From: Petrolisthes cinctipes
Taxonomy: Eukaryota > Arthropoda > Malacostraca > Decapoda > Porcellanidae
Length of the DNA: 64,000 nt
Assembly: GCA_033782935.1 (NCBI GenBank)
Contig: JAWQEG010000075.1
Coordinates: 16,001 to 80,000, forward strand
Reading direction: 5' to 3'
A model generated the notes under the pieces. That model made no database searches. It saw nothing but the letters and a program-made list of their open reading frames with translations, and had not been told where the DNA came from. This document shows, piece after piece, positions 11,392 through 19,437 of the stretch (positions within the stretch are counted from its first letter, which is position 1; each line of letters starts with the position of its first letter). The translations under genes and the position numbers were made by a program.

Positions 11392-11575
11392 CTGATTGGT
11401 CATAATGTGGGACTTGTGAGCCGGCACTACCTTACCATGTGCACAGAATCAGAGACCCATCACACCACGGCTTGCTGCTTCCTGATTGGTCATAATGTCG
11501 GACTCTTGATCATGCACCACCTTACCATGCTACAGAATCAAGAGACCCATCACATGTCTCGCTGCTCTCTGATTG
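11392..11575. repeat. Two tandem 87-90 bp units upstream of LINE-1, each with a CCAAT-type motif
   Basis: CTGATTGGTCATAATGT begins units at 11392 and 11482, and a truncated third start (CTGATTG) lies at 11569. Within each unit CTTACCATG and GAGACCCATCACA recur in register. On the LINE-1 strand each unit starts with GACCAATCAG, an inverted-CCAAT-like sequence. They could be 5' UTR promoter monomers. The link to LINE-1 rests on position only. Confidence 0.6.
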
Positions 11576-11640
11576 TTTTTTATTGCTTCTCTATGATATT
11601 GTCATACCTATATATGTCCGCATGTCTCGCTGAATAAAAA

Positions 11641-11906
11641 ATGGGGGGTGCTGATGGTGTAATGGTTAGCACACTCGCCCAGCACGCAAGAGGTCCCGGG
11701 TTCGATTCCCAGGTCAGTGGGATTGTTGGACAATTTTCCCAGCCCCCTATGTCCCTGTTCACCTAGCAGTAAGTAGGTACCCAGCTGTAAAAATAAGGAT
11801 AACAACCTTGTAGGCTGGGGGAAGATGTGTTGATGTAACAAGACTGACTGCCTTAATGACCAACACCATGAGTCGATAGGCATAAAGCCCTAAATCTTCT
11901 TTTGAA
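11641..11906 (+). mobile_element. SINE-1, tRNA-derived, near full length
   Basis: The head resembles a tRNA gene with A box TGGTGTAATGG at 11655-11665 and B box GGTTCGATTCC at 11699-11709. The anticodon-loop region CCAGCAC would carry AGC (Ala). The body contains CCTAGCAGTAAGTAGGTA at about 11763-11780, which I recall as a block common in decapod SINEs (from memory). The 3' module reads CTTAATGACC, then GAGTCGATAGG, then CATAAAGCCC (11850-11890). No acceptor stem closes, so it is not a tRNA gene. Transcription would be by RNA polymerase III. Confidence 0.8.
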
Positions 11907-11924
11907 TAAAATGGTGAGGGGGGA

Positions 11925-13137
11925 GTCTACATCCAGCCATGGCACTGTCAACACCTACTGGCGACCACACCCCTTCCCCTGCCGACCATCTTGTTGGCAG
12001 AGTGAAGTGGTTTAACCTCTGACTTGCGAGATTATTTCTTCCACAGGAGGGGCATCCTTCTCTCTGCTGCCACCACCTCACCACCATCACTGGGGGACGA
12101 AGAGGAGGTGTCCTTCACTGTGGAGGAAGGGAGGAAGGGCGTGGAGGCTACCAACGTAGCTGGACCTGATAGTGAGCAGGTCCTAGGCTCACTCCATGCC
12201 CGTGGGAGGAGGACGGCTAACGCCCAACCACCACAGCGACGGCAGAAGCAGGCAGACATCGTCACCGTCTGCACCAAAACTGCTGTTGCCTTAGCTGCAG
12301 AAGGGCTAGGTCGTCTTTCCGACCTCCTCCTGGACATCTTCAGTAGAAATGGCTTAACACCAATTGCCATTTCTCCTGATCTTCAACCACCCACCACCAC
12401 CACTAAGAAATGAAGCAGCAAGCTGGCACGATGGAAAAGGTGCAAAGCTGATGCACCAATAACCCCGCCTATGGCCCACCCCCGTCGCTGATTGATGTTG
12501 CCTTGTTCACTCAACAGGGGTAATGTTGGGCAGGCACCACCACCATCACCATTGCCACTACCACCACCTGAGCCTGCCCAACAAGACCCTGTGTCGGAGG
12601 AGGACACTGACACCAGTTCCTACTCCACCTCCAACACCACCACCACCACCACCAAAGATGACTCCACCAACGACAACATGGACCTGGAGGATGAATGAGG
12701 ATGGCAGATGGCGGGGAGGAGGAAGAGGAGGAGAAGAACAGACAGTCCACCAACACCACCACCACCTACTGTCACCATAGAGTGGTGGATGACTGCTTCT
12801 CCTCGCCTTGACCTCTTCTCCCAGTACACCTCACGCTACCGGGACCCTGACGTCTTCAAAGTTTGGGAGGTTTGGAGGAACAGAGCAACACCGTCTGCTC
12901 GTCCACTCTCCAAAACATCAACGCAACACTCCGTAAGGAGATATTGCCTTCATTAGTGATGTGGGCAATACTTTAACGGTTTTGGCACCCCTTCGGCCCC
13001 AGACACTAGCTTTTAGTTCTTCAACTGCCCCCCTTTTCTTTCTATTTCCTTCCTGCTTGCTGTTTCACCTCTCTATCACCGTTTTCTGGTGCTATATGAC
13101 CTCGCTGTTACGGCGCCTAATATCAATCAATCAACAC
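11925..13137 (+). mobile_element. CSD-1: cold-shock-domain element with a LINE-2-like 3' tail
   Basis: It starts with GGGGGGAGTCTAC as CSD-2 does (GGGGGGAGTCTAC before 56355). A broken coding region runs to about 12985. The 3' UTR then ends in GCTATATGACCTCGCTGTTACG, described here by parts: TATATGACC, GCTGTT, GCGCC, followed by ATCAATCAATCAA at 13126-13137. LINE-2a and LINE-2b end with the same ordered words and an AATC repeat. This makes CSD-1 look like a retroposed unit moved by LINE-2-type machinery. Confidence 0.7.
11939..12985 (+). pseudogene. CSD-1 coding region, cold-shock domain protein, broken
   Basis: ATG at 11939 opens MALSTPTGDH and reaches VKWFN, but about 25 bp that would encode the RNP1 motif (KGYGF) are deleted and a stop follows. 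The frame resumes with RDYFFHRRGILLSAATT (RNP2 region) and EEVSFTVEE, then GVEATNVAGPD. Downstream are an AVALAAEGLGRLSDLLLDIF helix, a proline-rich stretch, an acidic/serine/threonine region, and AGRRKRRRR. The C-terminus is longer than in CSD-2, continuing with LRKEILPSLV. Stops and frameshifts at about 12030, 12410, 12697 and 12890 make it non-functional. Confidence 0.75.
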
Positions 13138-13345
13138 AACAAATCTCCTGCTGATATCCAACACGCAGAGGAGGAGGAGACACTAACACACACACACACA
13201 CACACACCTTGACACACACACACACACACACACCCTGACACACCCGTACACTTTTCCACATACATACAAGCAATCACTCTATAAATATATCGCCTTAATG
13301 ACCATTAAGAAGTCGATAGGCATAAGGCATAATAATTAACAACAA
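13138..13345 (+). repeat. AC microsatellite and a free SINE-1-type 3' module
   Basis: AC repeats occupy about 13189-13232. At 13292-13330 the sequence reads GCCTTAATGACCA, then AGTCGATAGG, then CATAAGGCAT and AACAACAACA. This is the same 3' module as SINE-1, without a SINE head. It could be the tail of a severely 5'-truncated SINE or of a second CSD-type unit. Confidence 0.6.
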
Positions 13346-13765
13346 CAACACAGTGGGCAGGTGTCCCTCAGTGTACTTTCCTGCCACATACCAGCTTTGT
13401 GTGTGGTAGTCTTGTCTACCGGATACTCCTTATCTGTGTGACTGTTATCTCCGTCATTATCATCACTACACAAATAGCTATTGTTCAGTAACCCTTGCCT
13501 CTCTCCTCTATGTAACCAGTGTAGCCTAGATTAAGTGTTATTGTTAATAGGTTATGTGTTATTTAGGTTAATTTCTATATGTTGTAAGGAATTGGGTTGT
13601 AACATTGTCTTTATGCTTGTAAACTCTATATACATATCAAATCCTTCCTCTCTTTATTCCCTATTATCCTCTGTGAACCACATTGGTTATCCGTTCTAAC
13701 TCTAATTTTATTCTAATGTTGTGCCTAGTCTCGGGCATGAACTGCAAGATTAACTGGGCGTAACA
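13346..13765 (+). repeat. Gypsy-B1 5' LTR, 5'-truncated
   Basis: It aligns with the 3' two-thirds of the 681-bp B2 LTR. Shared words include TTGCCTCTCTCCTCTATGTA, TTATCCGTTCT and TCGGGCATGAACTG. It ends GGGCGTAACA, parallel to TGGTCATAACA in B2. The U3 start is missing. Confidence 0.8.
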
Positions 13766-13770
13766 TTATT

Positions 13771-13788
13771 TGGCGACCCTGCCAGGAT
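13771..13788 (+). promoter_or_regulatory. Primer-binding site of B1
   Basis: TGGCGACCCTGCCAGGAT lies six bases inside the LTR. The B2 equivalent is TGGCGACCTCGCCAGGAT. The initial TGG pairs with the CCA end of a tRNA; I do not name the tRNA. Confidence 0.6.
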
Positions 13789-14040
13789 GCTACGGTTTTA
13801 AACTACCTAATAAGTTGTAAGCAAACCTCCCTTCCCCACTCTGTGTTTCAAATGATATAGATGTATGTTGTGCAGTGTACAAACCTGGTAGATGATAAAG
13901 CACACTCAAAGTGTCCTTTACTTGTTTAATTAAGTGTTAAGTGTTACGGCTACACCCAAGGACGCTTTCTTTGAACGACGTGTGATTTGTTTACATGCGT
14001 TCATCCTCTAGAACTGTCATTACTAGTGTTAATATTGGTA

Positions 14041-15482
14041 CGTTTAGTCATTATCTCTCTGAAGGAATGGGTATTCATAGGCGTTGATCATTAACATGTA
14101 GAGTATTACGGTATATTCTCTACCTCATGCACTGTACACTTGCGCACCACAGTCTCTAGCCCACCTGAGTTAGGGCCTGAGATATGGCTCGTATCCTTTC
14201 TGGACGACAGCCCACTCCAACGATTAAGATGCCACACAAGCACGAACATACATTTCGAACCGATACAAGCTTGACTCCCTGTTTGCCATGTAAAATTAAT
14301 TGTTTTTTAATGCTACGCAATCATATTTTGGCTGTGTGAATGACATTTATGTATATAATTATTGCAATATACTATCCCCATAATTTACAATGAAATAGCA
14401 CACGAAAGAATATTGCTAGAGGATTCATGAAATCACTAACTAAACAACGCACTTCAAATCAGCGAGTGAACTCAGAGGTTTATTTGGCGCACGCGAGCGT
14501 GTGTCTATATTGTGTGTGAGAGAGAGAGAGACAGAGAGAGAGAGAGAATCATCAGACGTCTAAGCACAGTGGCTAAAAATAATAATGGTTCCAACGCAAC
14601 ATAGTGACCAATAATATAAGAATGACCAAACACAATTTAAAACATATACAGTATAGGGCTATAACAAACAACAATTTGTTACACATTAATCAAGTGACAT
14701 TTTATACGTTCTCAATATTATCTTACAATAATTCCATCTTTTCATACGGAGAGGAGACACACTGCTGGTGTTTCGGGGTCACACACGCAATATTCTTCAT
14801 GTTCATTTTCATGTTAATCTCACCTTAATTTTGTTAATGTTAATCAGCCAAAGCATGGATACTTAAAAAAAAAAAAAAAAAAAATCGTTGTAGATAATTA
14901 TACAAAATACATAAGATTAATCATGTTAAGAAAACAATTTCTGAGGAAGAATCTTGATGTTACAGTAGGCTACACACACACACACACACACTGAATACCT
15001 ATGTGTTCACTGGGTGGTATGGAAGTGCTTCGTTTTAATTGTAGTTCTTGAAAGCTTATTGGTATATTCTTTTGTGTCCCTCTTTCATGCAAATATCTGA
15101 GGAATTAAAATGCAGTAAGAAAATATAATAATTTTTGCAGCCAAAATACTATTGTATAGTATAACCACAGAAAGAGTTGTATATAAGGTTTACATGACAC
15201 AGTGAGTCAGACACCTTTTCAATCTTTTGAAGAATTTCTGTTGGTGCGGGTCTGACCTTGTGATAGTTTCAGTGGGCTGTCGTCCAGAAAGGATCCGAGC
15301 CATATCGCCGCCCCAAACTCAGGTGGGCTAGAGATTGTGGTGCGCGAGTGTACAAGAATCCTTATTTTTGTGTGAAAGAATAGATGCTTATCGTTTGGAA
15401 TTGTCCTTCCCAAACATTTTATATACGGTTCATTTATACAGTGTATCGCCCTACTAAACGTATTGATTAACACCTTGAGAGC
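14041..15482. mobile_element. Non-autonomous element with long divergent inverted repeats
   Basis: It splits the B1 leader; flanks TAGTGTTAATATTGGTA and CATATGGTAATGGTAAACATAG rejoin as the continuous B2 leader. The arms are inverted copies. CTCTAGCCCACCTGAGTT, GATATGGCTCG and TCCTTTCTGGACGACAGCCC occur at about 14154-14213 and, inverted, at about 15269-15335. TACGTTTAGT near both ends extends the similarity. Arms may be about 200 bp. The interior holds a GA tract (14516-14547), a poly(A) run (14864-14884) and a CA tract, with no convincing protein. A target duplication around TGGTA is possible. Ends are approximate. Confidence 0.6.
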
Positions 15483-15660
15483 ATATGGTAATGGTAAACA
15501 TAGACATCGGGTCGTGTTTCAATCAAGCCGCCGCTTACATGCCAAACTAACTCTCTTCATTTATTGTCATATTTAATCATGGTTATCCATCTGGTATATT
15601 TTTAATCATGAAAGGTAAGGGCTATGGTGTAGAATCTTTCCTTGCTAACCCCTCCCCTGA

Positions 15661-15780
15661 CTGAACCATCAGGTTCTGGCGGAACTTCTGGTACGCCACC
15701 CTCGTTTTGGTGGATTTAAGTTGGTCATAATGTAAATATTAGTCTGTATTCTTGTGCTTCATTCTGTTATGTTTTCGTGA

Positions 15781-15815
<35 letters not shown>

Positions 15816-15913
15816 TTATTGGATTTTCATGGGTCCCGCCTACTCTTATGTATTGTTGTCTGCCTATTGATTGATGCCATTGCTCAATGAATTAAAAAAA
15901 AAAAAAAAAAAAG
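15661..15913 (+). mobile_element. 5'-truncated retroposon 3' end with poly(A) and 9-bp target duplication
   Basis: The insert is flanked by CTCCCCTGA at 15652-15660 and 15914-15922 and ends in about 20 A residues. It contains a TG repeat (15784-15813). Perfect flanks plus the A tail indicate target-primed retroposition. The source LINE or SINE was not identified in this window. Confidence 0.75.
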
Positions 15914-17033
15914 CTCCCCTGAATACATAAATATCTTTTGGAAGAAAGAGTGGATTAAAATTGTCAGAACCCTTTACCTGATCACCCAAGTAAACTCACT
16001 AAGTCGGTAATTAAGGATTTTGTTGTAAAATATTTAGTTAAGCAGGGAATTATGGACACCCCTGCTCTACCCGACACTGAAGATGAGGAATAACTCCCTT
16101 TTAACCTTGTCACTATCCCTCCAACTCAGTCTGCTAAAACACCGGGTGGTAAGAGTAATAACAAACCTGAAATTTCTCAGGTTACCCCGGTAGAAGTTGA
16201 AAAGCTCCGGGTAGAGATGCAATACCAGCTCGAATGGGAGAAAATTTAACTTGAAAGAGAAAAACTAGAACTCGAAAGGGAAAAGTTGGCAGTGGGTAGA
16301 GAACAAGGTAGAGAAGGAAGCAGAGTGGAGGAAAAGGAACTATCCTTTAATTAACATGTCTAGGGTAACTGTAATGATACCTGCTTTTGATGAAGGTGAT
16401 ATTGAGGGTTCATTATTTTAGCCTTTTCGAACGATTAGCAACTAAAAACGAGTGGCCTAAGGAGGACTGGATGTCGCTGATTGCCCCTAAGCAAACAAGT
16501 AAATAATTTCATACTTACATTTACCTAGATAGACCCGATGACTATGAGTTTGTCATGCAACAGATTCTGTATGTCCATGTGGTAACCCCAGAGACTTACA
16601 GAGATAAATTCAGAAAACTGGTCAAAAATAAGCATCAAACATATGTGGAATTTGCCAGTGATATGCTTAAATTTTTAAACAAATGGCTAAATACTCTCTC
16701 AGTCACCACCTATTTAGAACTTATTAATCTCATTGTCCTTGATGAATTTAAAAGAAAAATCGCCCTTCCCTATTGTGAAATACATAGAGGAGAGGGGCGA
16801 GATGGAACTATTGAGGGTGGCGGAGCTAGCAGATGCTCAGGCTTTGAGGCTCCAGATCTGGTCGAGGCGTGAGGGAGACCTCACTCTTTCTGTAAAAACT
16901 TCCTCTGACGATTTCAAGTACAAAGATTCTAAGGATAAGCCGAGGGGTAGCGGGTTCACTACTAGCCAATTAACATGTGCATACTGTAGGAAACCAGGCT
17001 ATACTATTGCATTTTGTAAACACCCTAAATGTA

Positions 17034-17243
17034 CAGCTGAGCAAGTAGAAAGTGCAAGTAAAATTTGGCTGTATATGGCAACATCTGGCAGTTCTTTGTA
17101 GTAAGCCTTAGTATATTTATGAATGAATAACTGGGGACCCATAGTCAATGTAAGGTGGAACGTGATTGGCTGAACTTTGAGTAGAGGTGGAGGTGTTGCC
17201 ATATACAGCCAAATATTTCTTGCACTTTCTACTTGCTCAACTG
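17034..17243. mobile_element. 210-bp MITE with TA target duplication inside B1 gag
   Basis: The ends are inverted copies of about 55 bp starting CAGCTGAGCAAGTAGAAAG on the left and CAGTTGAGCAAGTAGAAAG on the right, and including TTTGGCTGTATATGGCAACA on both sides. TA flanks it at 17032-17033 and 17244-17245. Excising one TA plus the insert restores the gag frame exactly across a cysteine-threonine-serine junction. TA duplication and a CAG start suggest a Tc1/mariner-mobilised MITE. No protein is encoded. Confidence 0.85.
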
Positions 17244-18149
17244 TACAAGTAGTAGGAAAAGTTTCATCTCTACTGCATCAGGTTCCTCTACCTTATCAAA
17301 TCCTGTAGCTTCTAATAGTAGTGTTGTCCAGTCAAAACAGTTGTTTGATGACTTTATTTTTGATGGTGAAGTGGCTTTGACAAAGGAGGGTCAGACCTAT
17401 CCTATTAAGGTCTTACGAGACACGGTGGCTTCTCAGTCCATACTGCTAAGTAATGTTCTTCCCCATCTAGAAGATAACTTTACTGGAGATAAGGTATACT
17501 GTATACTAATTTCCAGTCTCACCTCTCAGACTTCATACCCCGTGGCCCATATTTATCTTAAATGTTCCCTTGTCGCCTCGTGTGTCAAAGTGGCAGTACA
17601 GGAAGGAAACCTCTCTGTTGAAGGAATTCATTTATTGCTTGGTAATGACATAGCAGGTATACTTGTGGTACCTAATGTTCTAGCTGTAGAAAAGTCTTTA
17701 CCTGTATTCCCTTCTGAACCTTCTGATGTTTTTCCCTCCTACGTGTTGACTCGTTTTCAGGTCCAACAATCCTTTCAGAAGCAATGTCAGTCTCCGTCAC
17801 TTTCCATGCCTCCTTTTGATATTATCTCTAAAGTAGATTTGATACAGGCACAGGAAACTGACCTTTCTTTAGCTGCAGGGCGACATGCTGCTGCAGACAA
17901 AAAGGATGTAGACATCCTACCTGCCTTCTAGTATGATCAAGGTGTACTCATGAGTGCATACCGGCCTCCAACTCTATCAGCCAACTATTCTTCGTCAGAA
18001 ATCCTTCAGATTCTGTTACCTAGTTCATTACACTCAGATGTATTAAAGCTAGCTCATGACGGTTACAGTGGACATCTTGGGTTCCGTAAAACTTAATAAT
18101 TCTTGTGATACAGGGGAGTTCCTAGGGAACCTCAACTTCATTAGGAAGA

Positions 18150-18212
18150 GGACAACATCTTGTAAGTTTATTCAAACGTTTCGACATATCTTATGTCATC
18201 ATCAGTGATCTA
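18150..18212 (-). ncRNA. Candidate hammerhead ribozyme of the PLE
   Basis: On the minus strand the order is CTGATGA, a hairpin with perfect GACATA and TATGTC arms around AGA, then GAAACG. CTGATGA and GAAA flanking a helix II are the hammerhead core, and PLE terminal repeats are known to carry minimal hammerheads. The cleavage-side helices are short and were not fully resolved by eye. The inverted copy at 18598 keeps GAAACG but has lost CTGATGA. Confidence 0.55.
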
Positions 18213-18269
18213 AAAACAAACACCGAAAGGAATTAAAAACATTATCACAGTATTATAAGTTTACATCAA

Positions 18270-18587
18270 TTAAAAACGAAGGGGATATGAGGAAAGGGTG
18301 TTATTTAACTGGGGCTTTTCTAGTTTGATAAACAGGGACTCAGTAACTCTCAAATCACCAGAAGGACACTGCCTCAATACCTTAAAATGGGAAGAATTTG
18401 GTAAAACACCACAGGACTCACAGTGTTCCCTCACAACAGAGAAAGGAGGAGAGTGTAGCCTGCGACCCGTTCTGCCTGACTGACCCATATGCTCGCCGAT
18501 ACGGATTTTGAGAGCTCGCATGGTGCTACCAGTATACCCTGCTTGGCAGCCAGGGCAAGTAAACTGGTAAACTACCGACGAGCACAA
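18270..18587 (-). pseudogene. GIY-YIG endonuclease domain of the PLE (C-terminal fragment)
   Basis: About 105 residues are open. VVYQFTCPGC is followed by GYTGST, the GIY-YIG-equivalent block. RIGEH, SPPFSVVREHCESC and a terminal ESLFIKLEKPQLN segment match the layout of PLE endonucleases, including the catalytic arginine and glutamate regions. PLE RTs use this domain to nick target DNA. The upstream RT is absent, so this is a dead 5'-truncated copy even though the domain itself is open. Confidence 0.85.
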
Positions 18588-19047
18588 GTCAGTAGGCGTC
18601 GAAACGTTTGAATAAACTTACAAGATGTTGTTCGTCACGACTTTGGCTGTCCTCTTATTAATTCTTTGGTCAACTTTTCTGGCCAAAAAGTAGGAAAGAT
18701 GTGAAAATATTCTTTAAGACCTGTCATGTTTACCAACTGGTTGGTGGAATTAATCAACCTATACCTCCTGCCTCCTTGTATTCCATCCTTCTGCTTGATG
18801 AACCCTTTGAACGAATCATCCTGGATTGTGTAGTACCCCTTCCCAAGACCCAGAAGGGACACCAATATATGCTAACAGTGATGGATACGACAACGTGGTA
18901 TCCGGAGGCATTCCCTCTGAAGAGTATCACTGCTAAAGTGATAATCAAACCCTTGTTGCATATGTTTACATCTAAAGTGATTCCCAAACAAATACAAACA
19001 GATCATGGGACTAACTTTACCAGCCAGGTATTTAAACAGGTGTAACA

Positions 19048-19360
19048 TGAAGTGCCGTTACTAGTTGCATGGGGTGCTCAAACTCACAGGTTACACGGTA
19101 CACTAGTTTATTGGTAGACATGGTGTGTGGATTAGTAGTGTAGTACAAGCAATGAATACTCCAGAACCAAACCAGTAAGGATAGAGAAGGGGCACGTGGT
19201 AGTGGGTGAGCACACACGAGGTAGAGCTGGCAGGTGGAGCCGTGCTGCAGGTGAGTTGCTGTAGTGGGGAGCGGGCATAGCAGTAGCGGAGCAGGCGGCT
19301 GGTCAGGAAACGGCCTAGCTGGTCTGGTTAGAGCTGGAGGCAAAATGAGCACTGTGAACA
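19048..19360. repeat. LTR-like segment (possible solo LTR)
   Basis: This 313-bp piece begins TGAAGTGCC and ends CTGTGAACA, so both strands read TG...CA. On the minus strand it carries ACCAATAAAC followed by TACCGTGTAA, which resembles the polyadenylation region of the Gypsy-A LTR (ACCAATAAACTGTACCGTGT). The rest does not match. No target duplication is visible because a SINE abuts the right side. Confidence 0.4.
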
Positions 19361-19437
19361 TTTAGGGCTTTATGCCTCTCGACTCATAGTGTTGGTCATT
19401 AAAGCAGTTAGTCTTGTTACATCAACACATCTTCCCT
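19361..19437 (-). mobile_element. SINE-1 3' fragment, minus strand
   Basis: The reverse complement matches SINE-1 at about 11820-11890 closely: AGATGTGTTGATGTAACAAG, AATGACCAACAC, GAGGCATAAAGCCC. Only the last 75 bp of the SINE are present. Confidence 0.8.

Larger units (their letters stand above)
7211..11640 (-). mobile_element. LINE-1: I-superfamily-type LINE with EN, RT and RNase H
   Basis: On the minus strand the element has an ORF1 C-terminus, a long ORF2 and probably a duplicated 3' UTR to its left. ORF2 has the APE-type endonuclease, RT, RNase H and a terminal CCHC-like cysteine/histidine cluster. That architecture belongs to the I superfamily (I, Nimb, R1, LOA and relatives); I cannot choose among them by eye. 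The 5' end is uncertain, since ORF1 lacks its N-terminus and unusual tandem repeats lie upstream. The right limit is set by SINE-1. Confidence 0.8.
15608..17350 (+). pseudogene. gag: gag of Gypsy-B1
   Basis: ATG at 15608 opens with GYGVESFLANP, matching GYNIESFLANP in B2. After the poly(A) insertion the frame continues with a charged coiled-coil region (repeats of LEREK) like B2 at residues 125-165. The C-terminal knuckle at about 16974-17031 reads CAYCRKPGYTIAFC: the expected histidine of CCHC is tyrosine here. The MITE sits directly after CKHPKC. Removing it rejoins the frame to SSRKSF at 17246. In-frame stops occur at several places (for example 16093 and 16247). Confidence 0.75.
18096..18655 (-). 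mobile_element. Penelope-like element 3' end inserted in the B1 integrase
   Basis: The insert encodes a GIY-YIG endonuclease on the minus strand and is bounded by inverted copies of ACAACATCTTGTAAGTTTA, extending through TTCAAACGTTTCGAC, at 18152-18184 and 18598-18631. Such terminal repeats are typical of Penelope-like elements. B1 integrase coding resumes on both sides. The RT part of the element is missing. The outer limits are approximate. Confidence 0.8.
13346..19045 (+). mobile_element. Gypsy-B copy B1 (GMR1-like), carrying four insertions
   Basis: The order is a 5'-truncated LTR, primer-binding site, leader, gag, protease, integrase. The sequence ends within the integrase core at 19045, where unrelated DNA begins, so RT and RNase H are lost. 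LTR, leader and gag align with B2. Integrase directly after protease is the reverse of normal Ty3/gypsy order and matches the GMR1 group. Insertions are a long-inverted-repeat element (14041-15482), a poly(A) retroposon (15661-15913), a MITE (17034-17243) and a PLE end (18096-18655). Confidence 0.8.
17340..19045 (+). pseudogene. pol: protease and integrase of Gypsy-B1, in that order
   Basis: The aspartic protease begins near 17375 (EVALTKEGQTYPIKVLRDT). The catalytic D-T-G is D-T-V here. The flap-side segment LLLGNDIAGILVVPNVL is at about 17635-17695. After about 100 codons of linker the integrase zinc region appears as HSDVLKLAHDGYSGHLGFRK at about 18030-18093. The PLE end interrupts it. After the PLE the cysteine pair (KTCHVYQL) and core continue: IILDCVVPLP carries the first catalytic aspartate and QTDHGTNFTS the second. 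The frame ends at 19045, before the glutamate. A stop at 17929 and a frameshift near 18690 are also present. Confidence 0.85.

Noticed and set aside
11392..11575. CRISPR-like array
   Set aside because: There are two long imperfect units without spacers, in a eukaryotic genome.
10888..11637. Plus-strand frame of 249 codons over LINE-1 ORF1
   Set aside because: It is antisense to the basic ORF1 region; phenylalanine and serine runs mirror the lysine and proline codons.
11646..11718. Functional tRNA gene
   Set aside because: A and B boxes are good but no acceptor stem closes, and a SINE body with a repeated 3' module follows.
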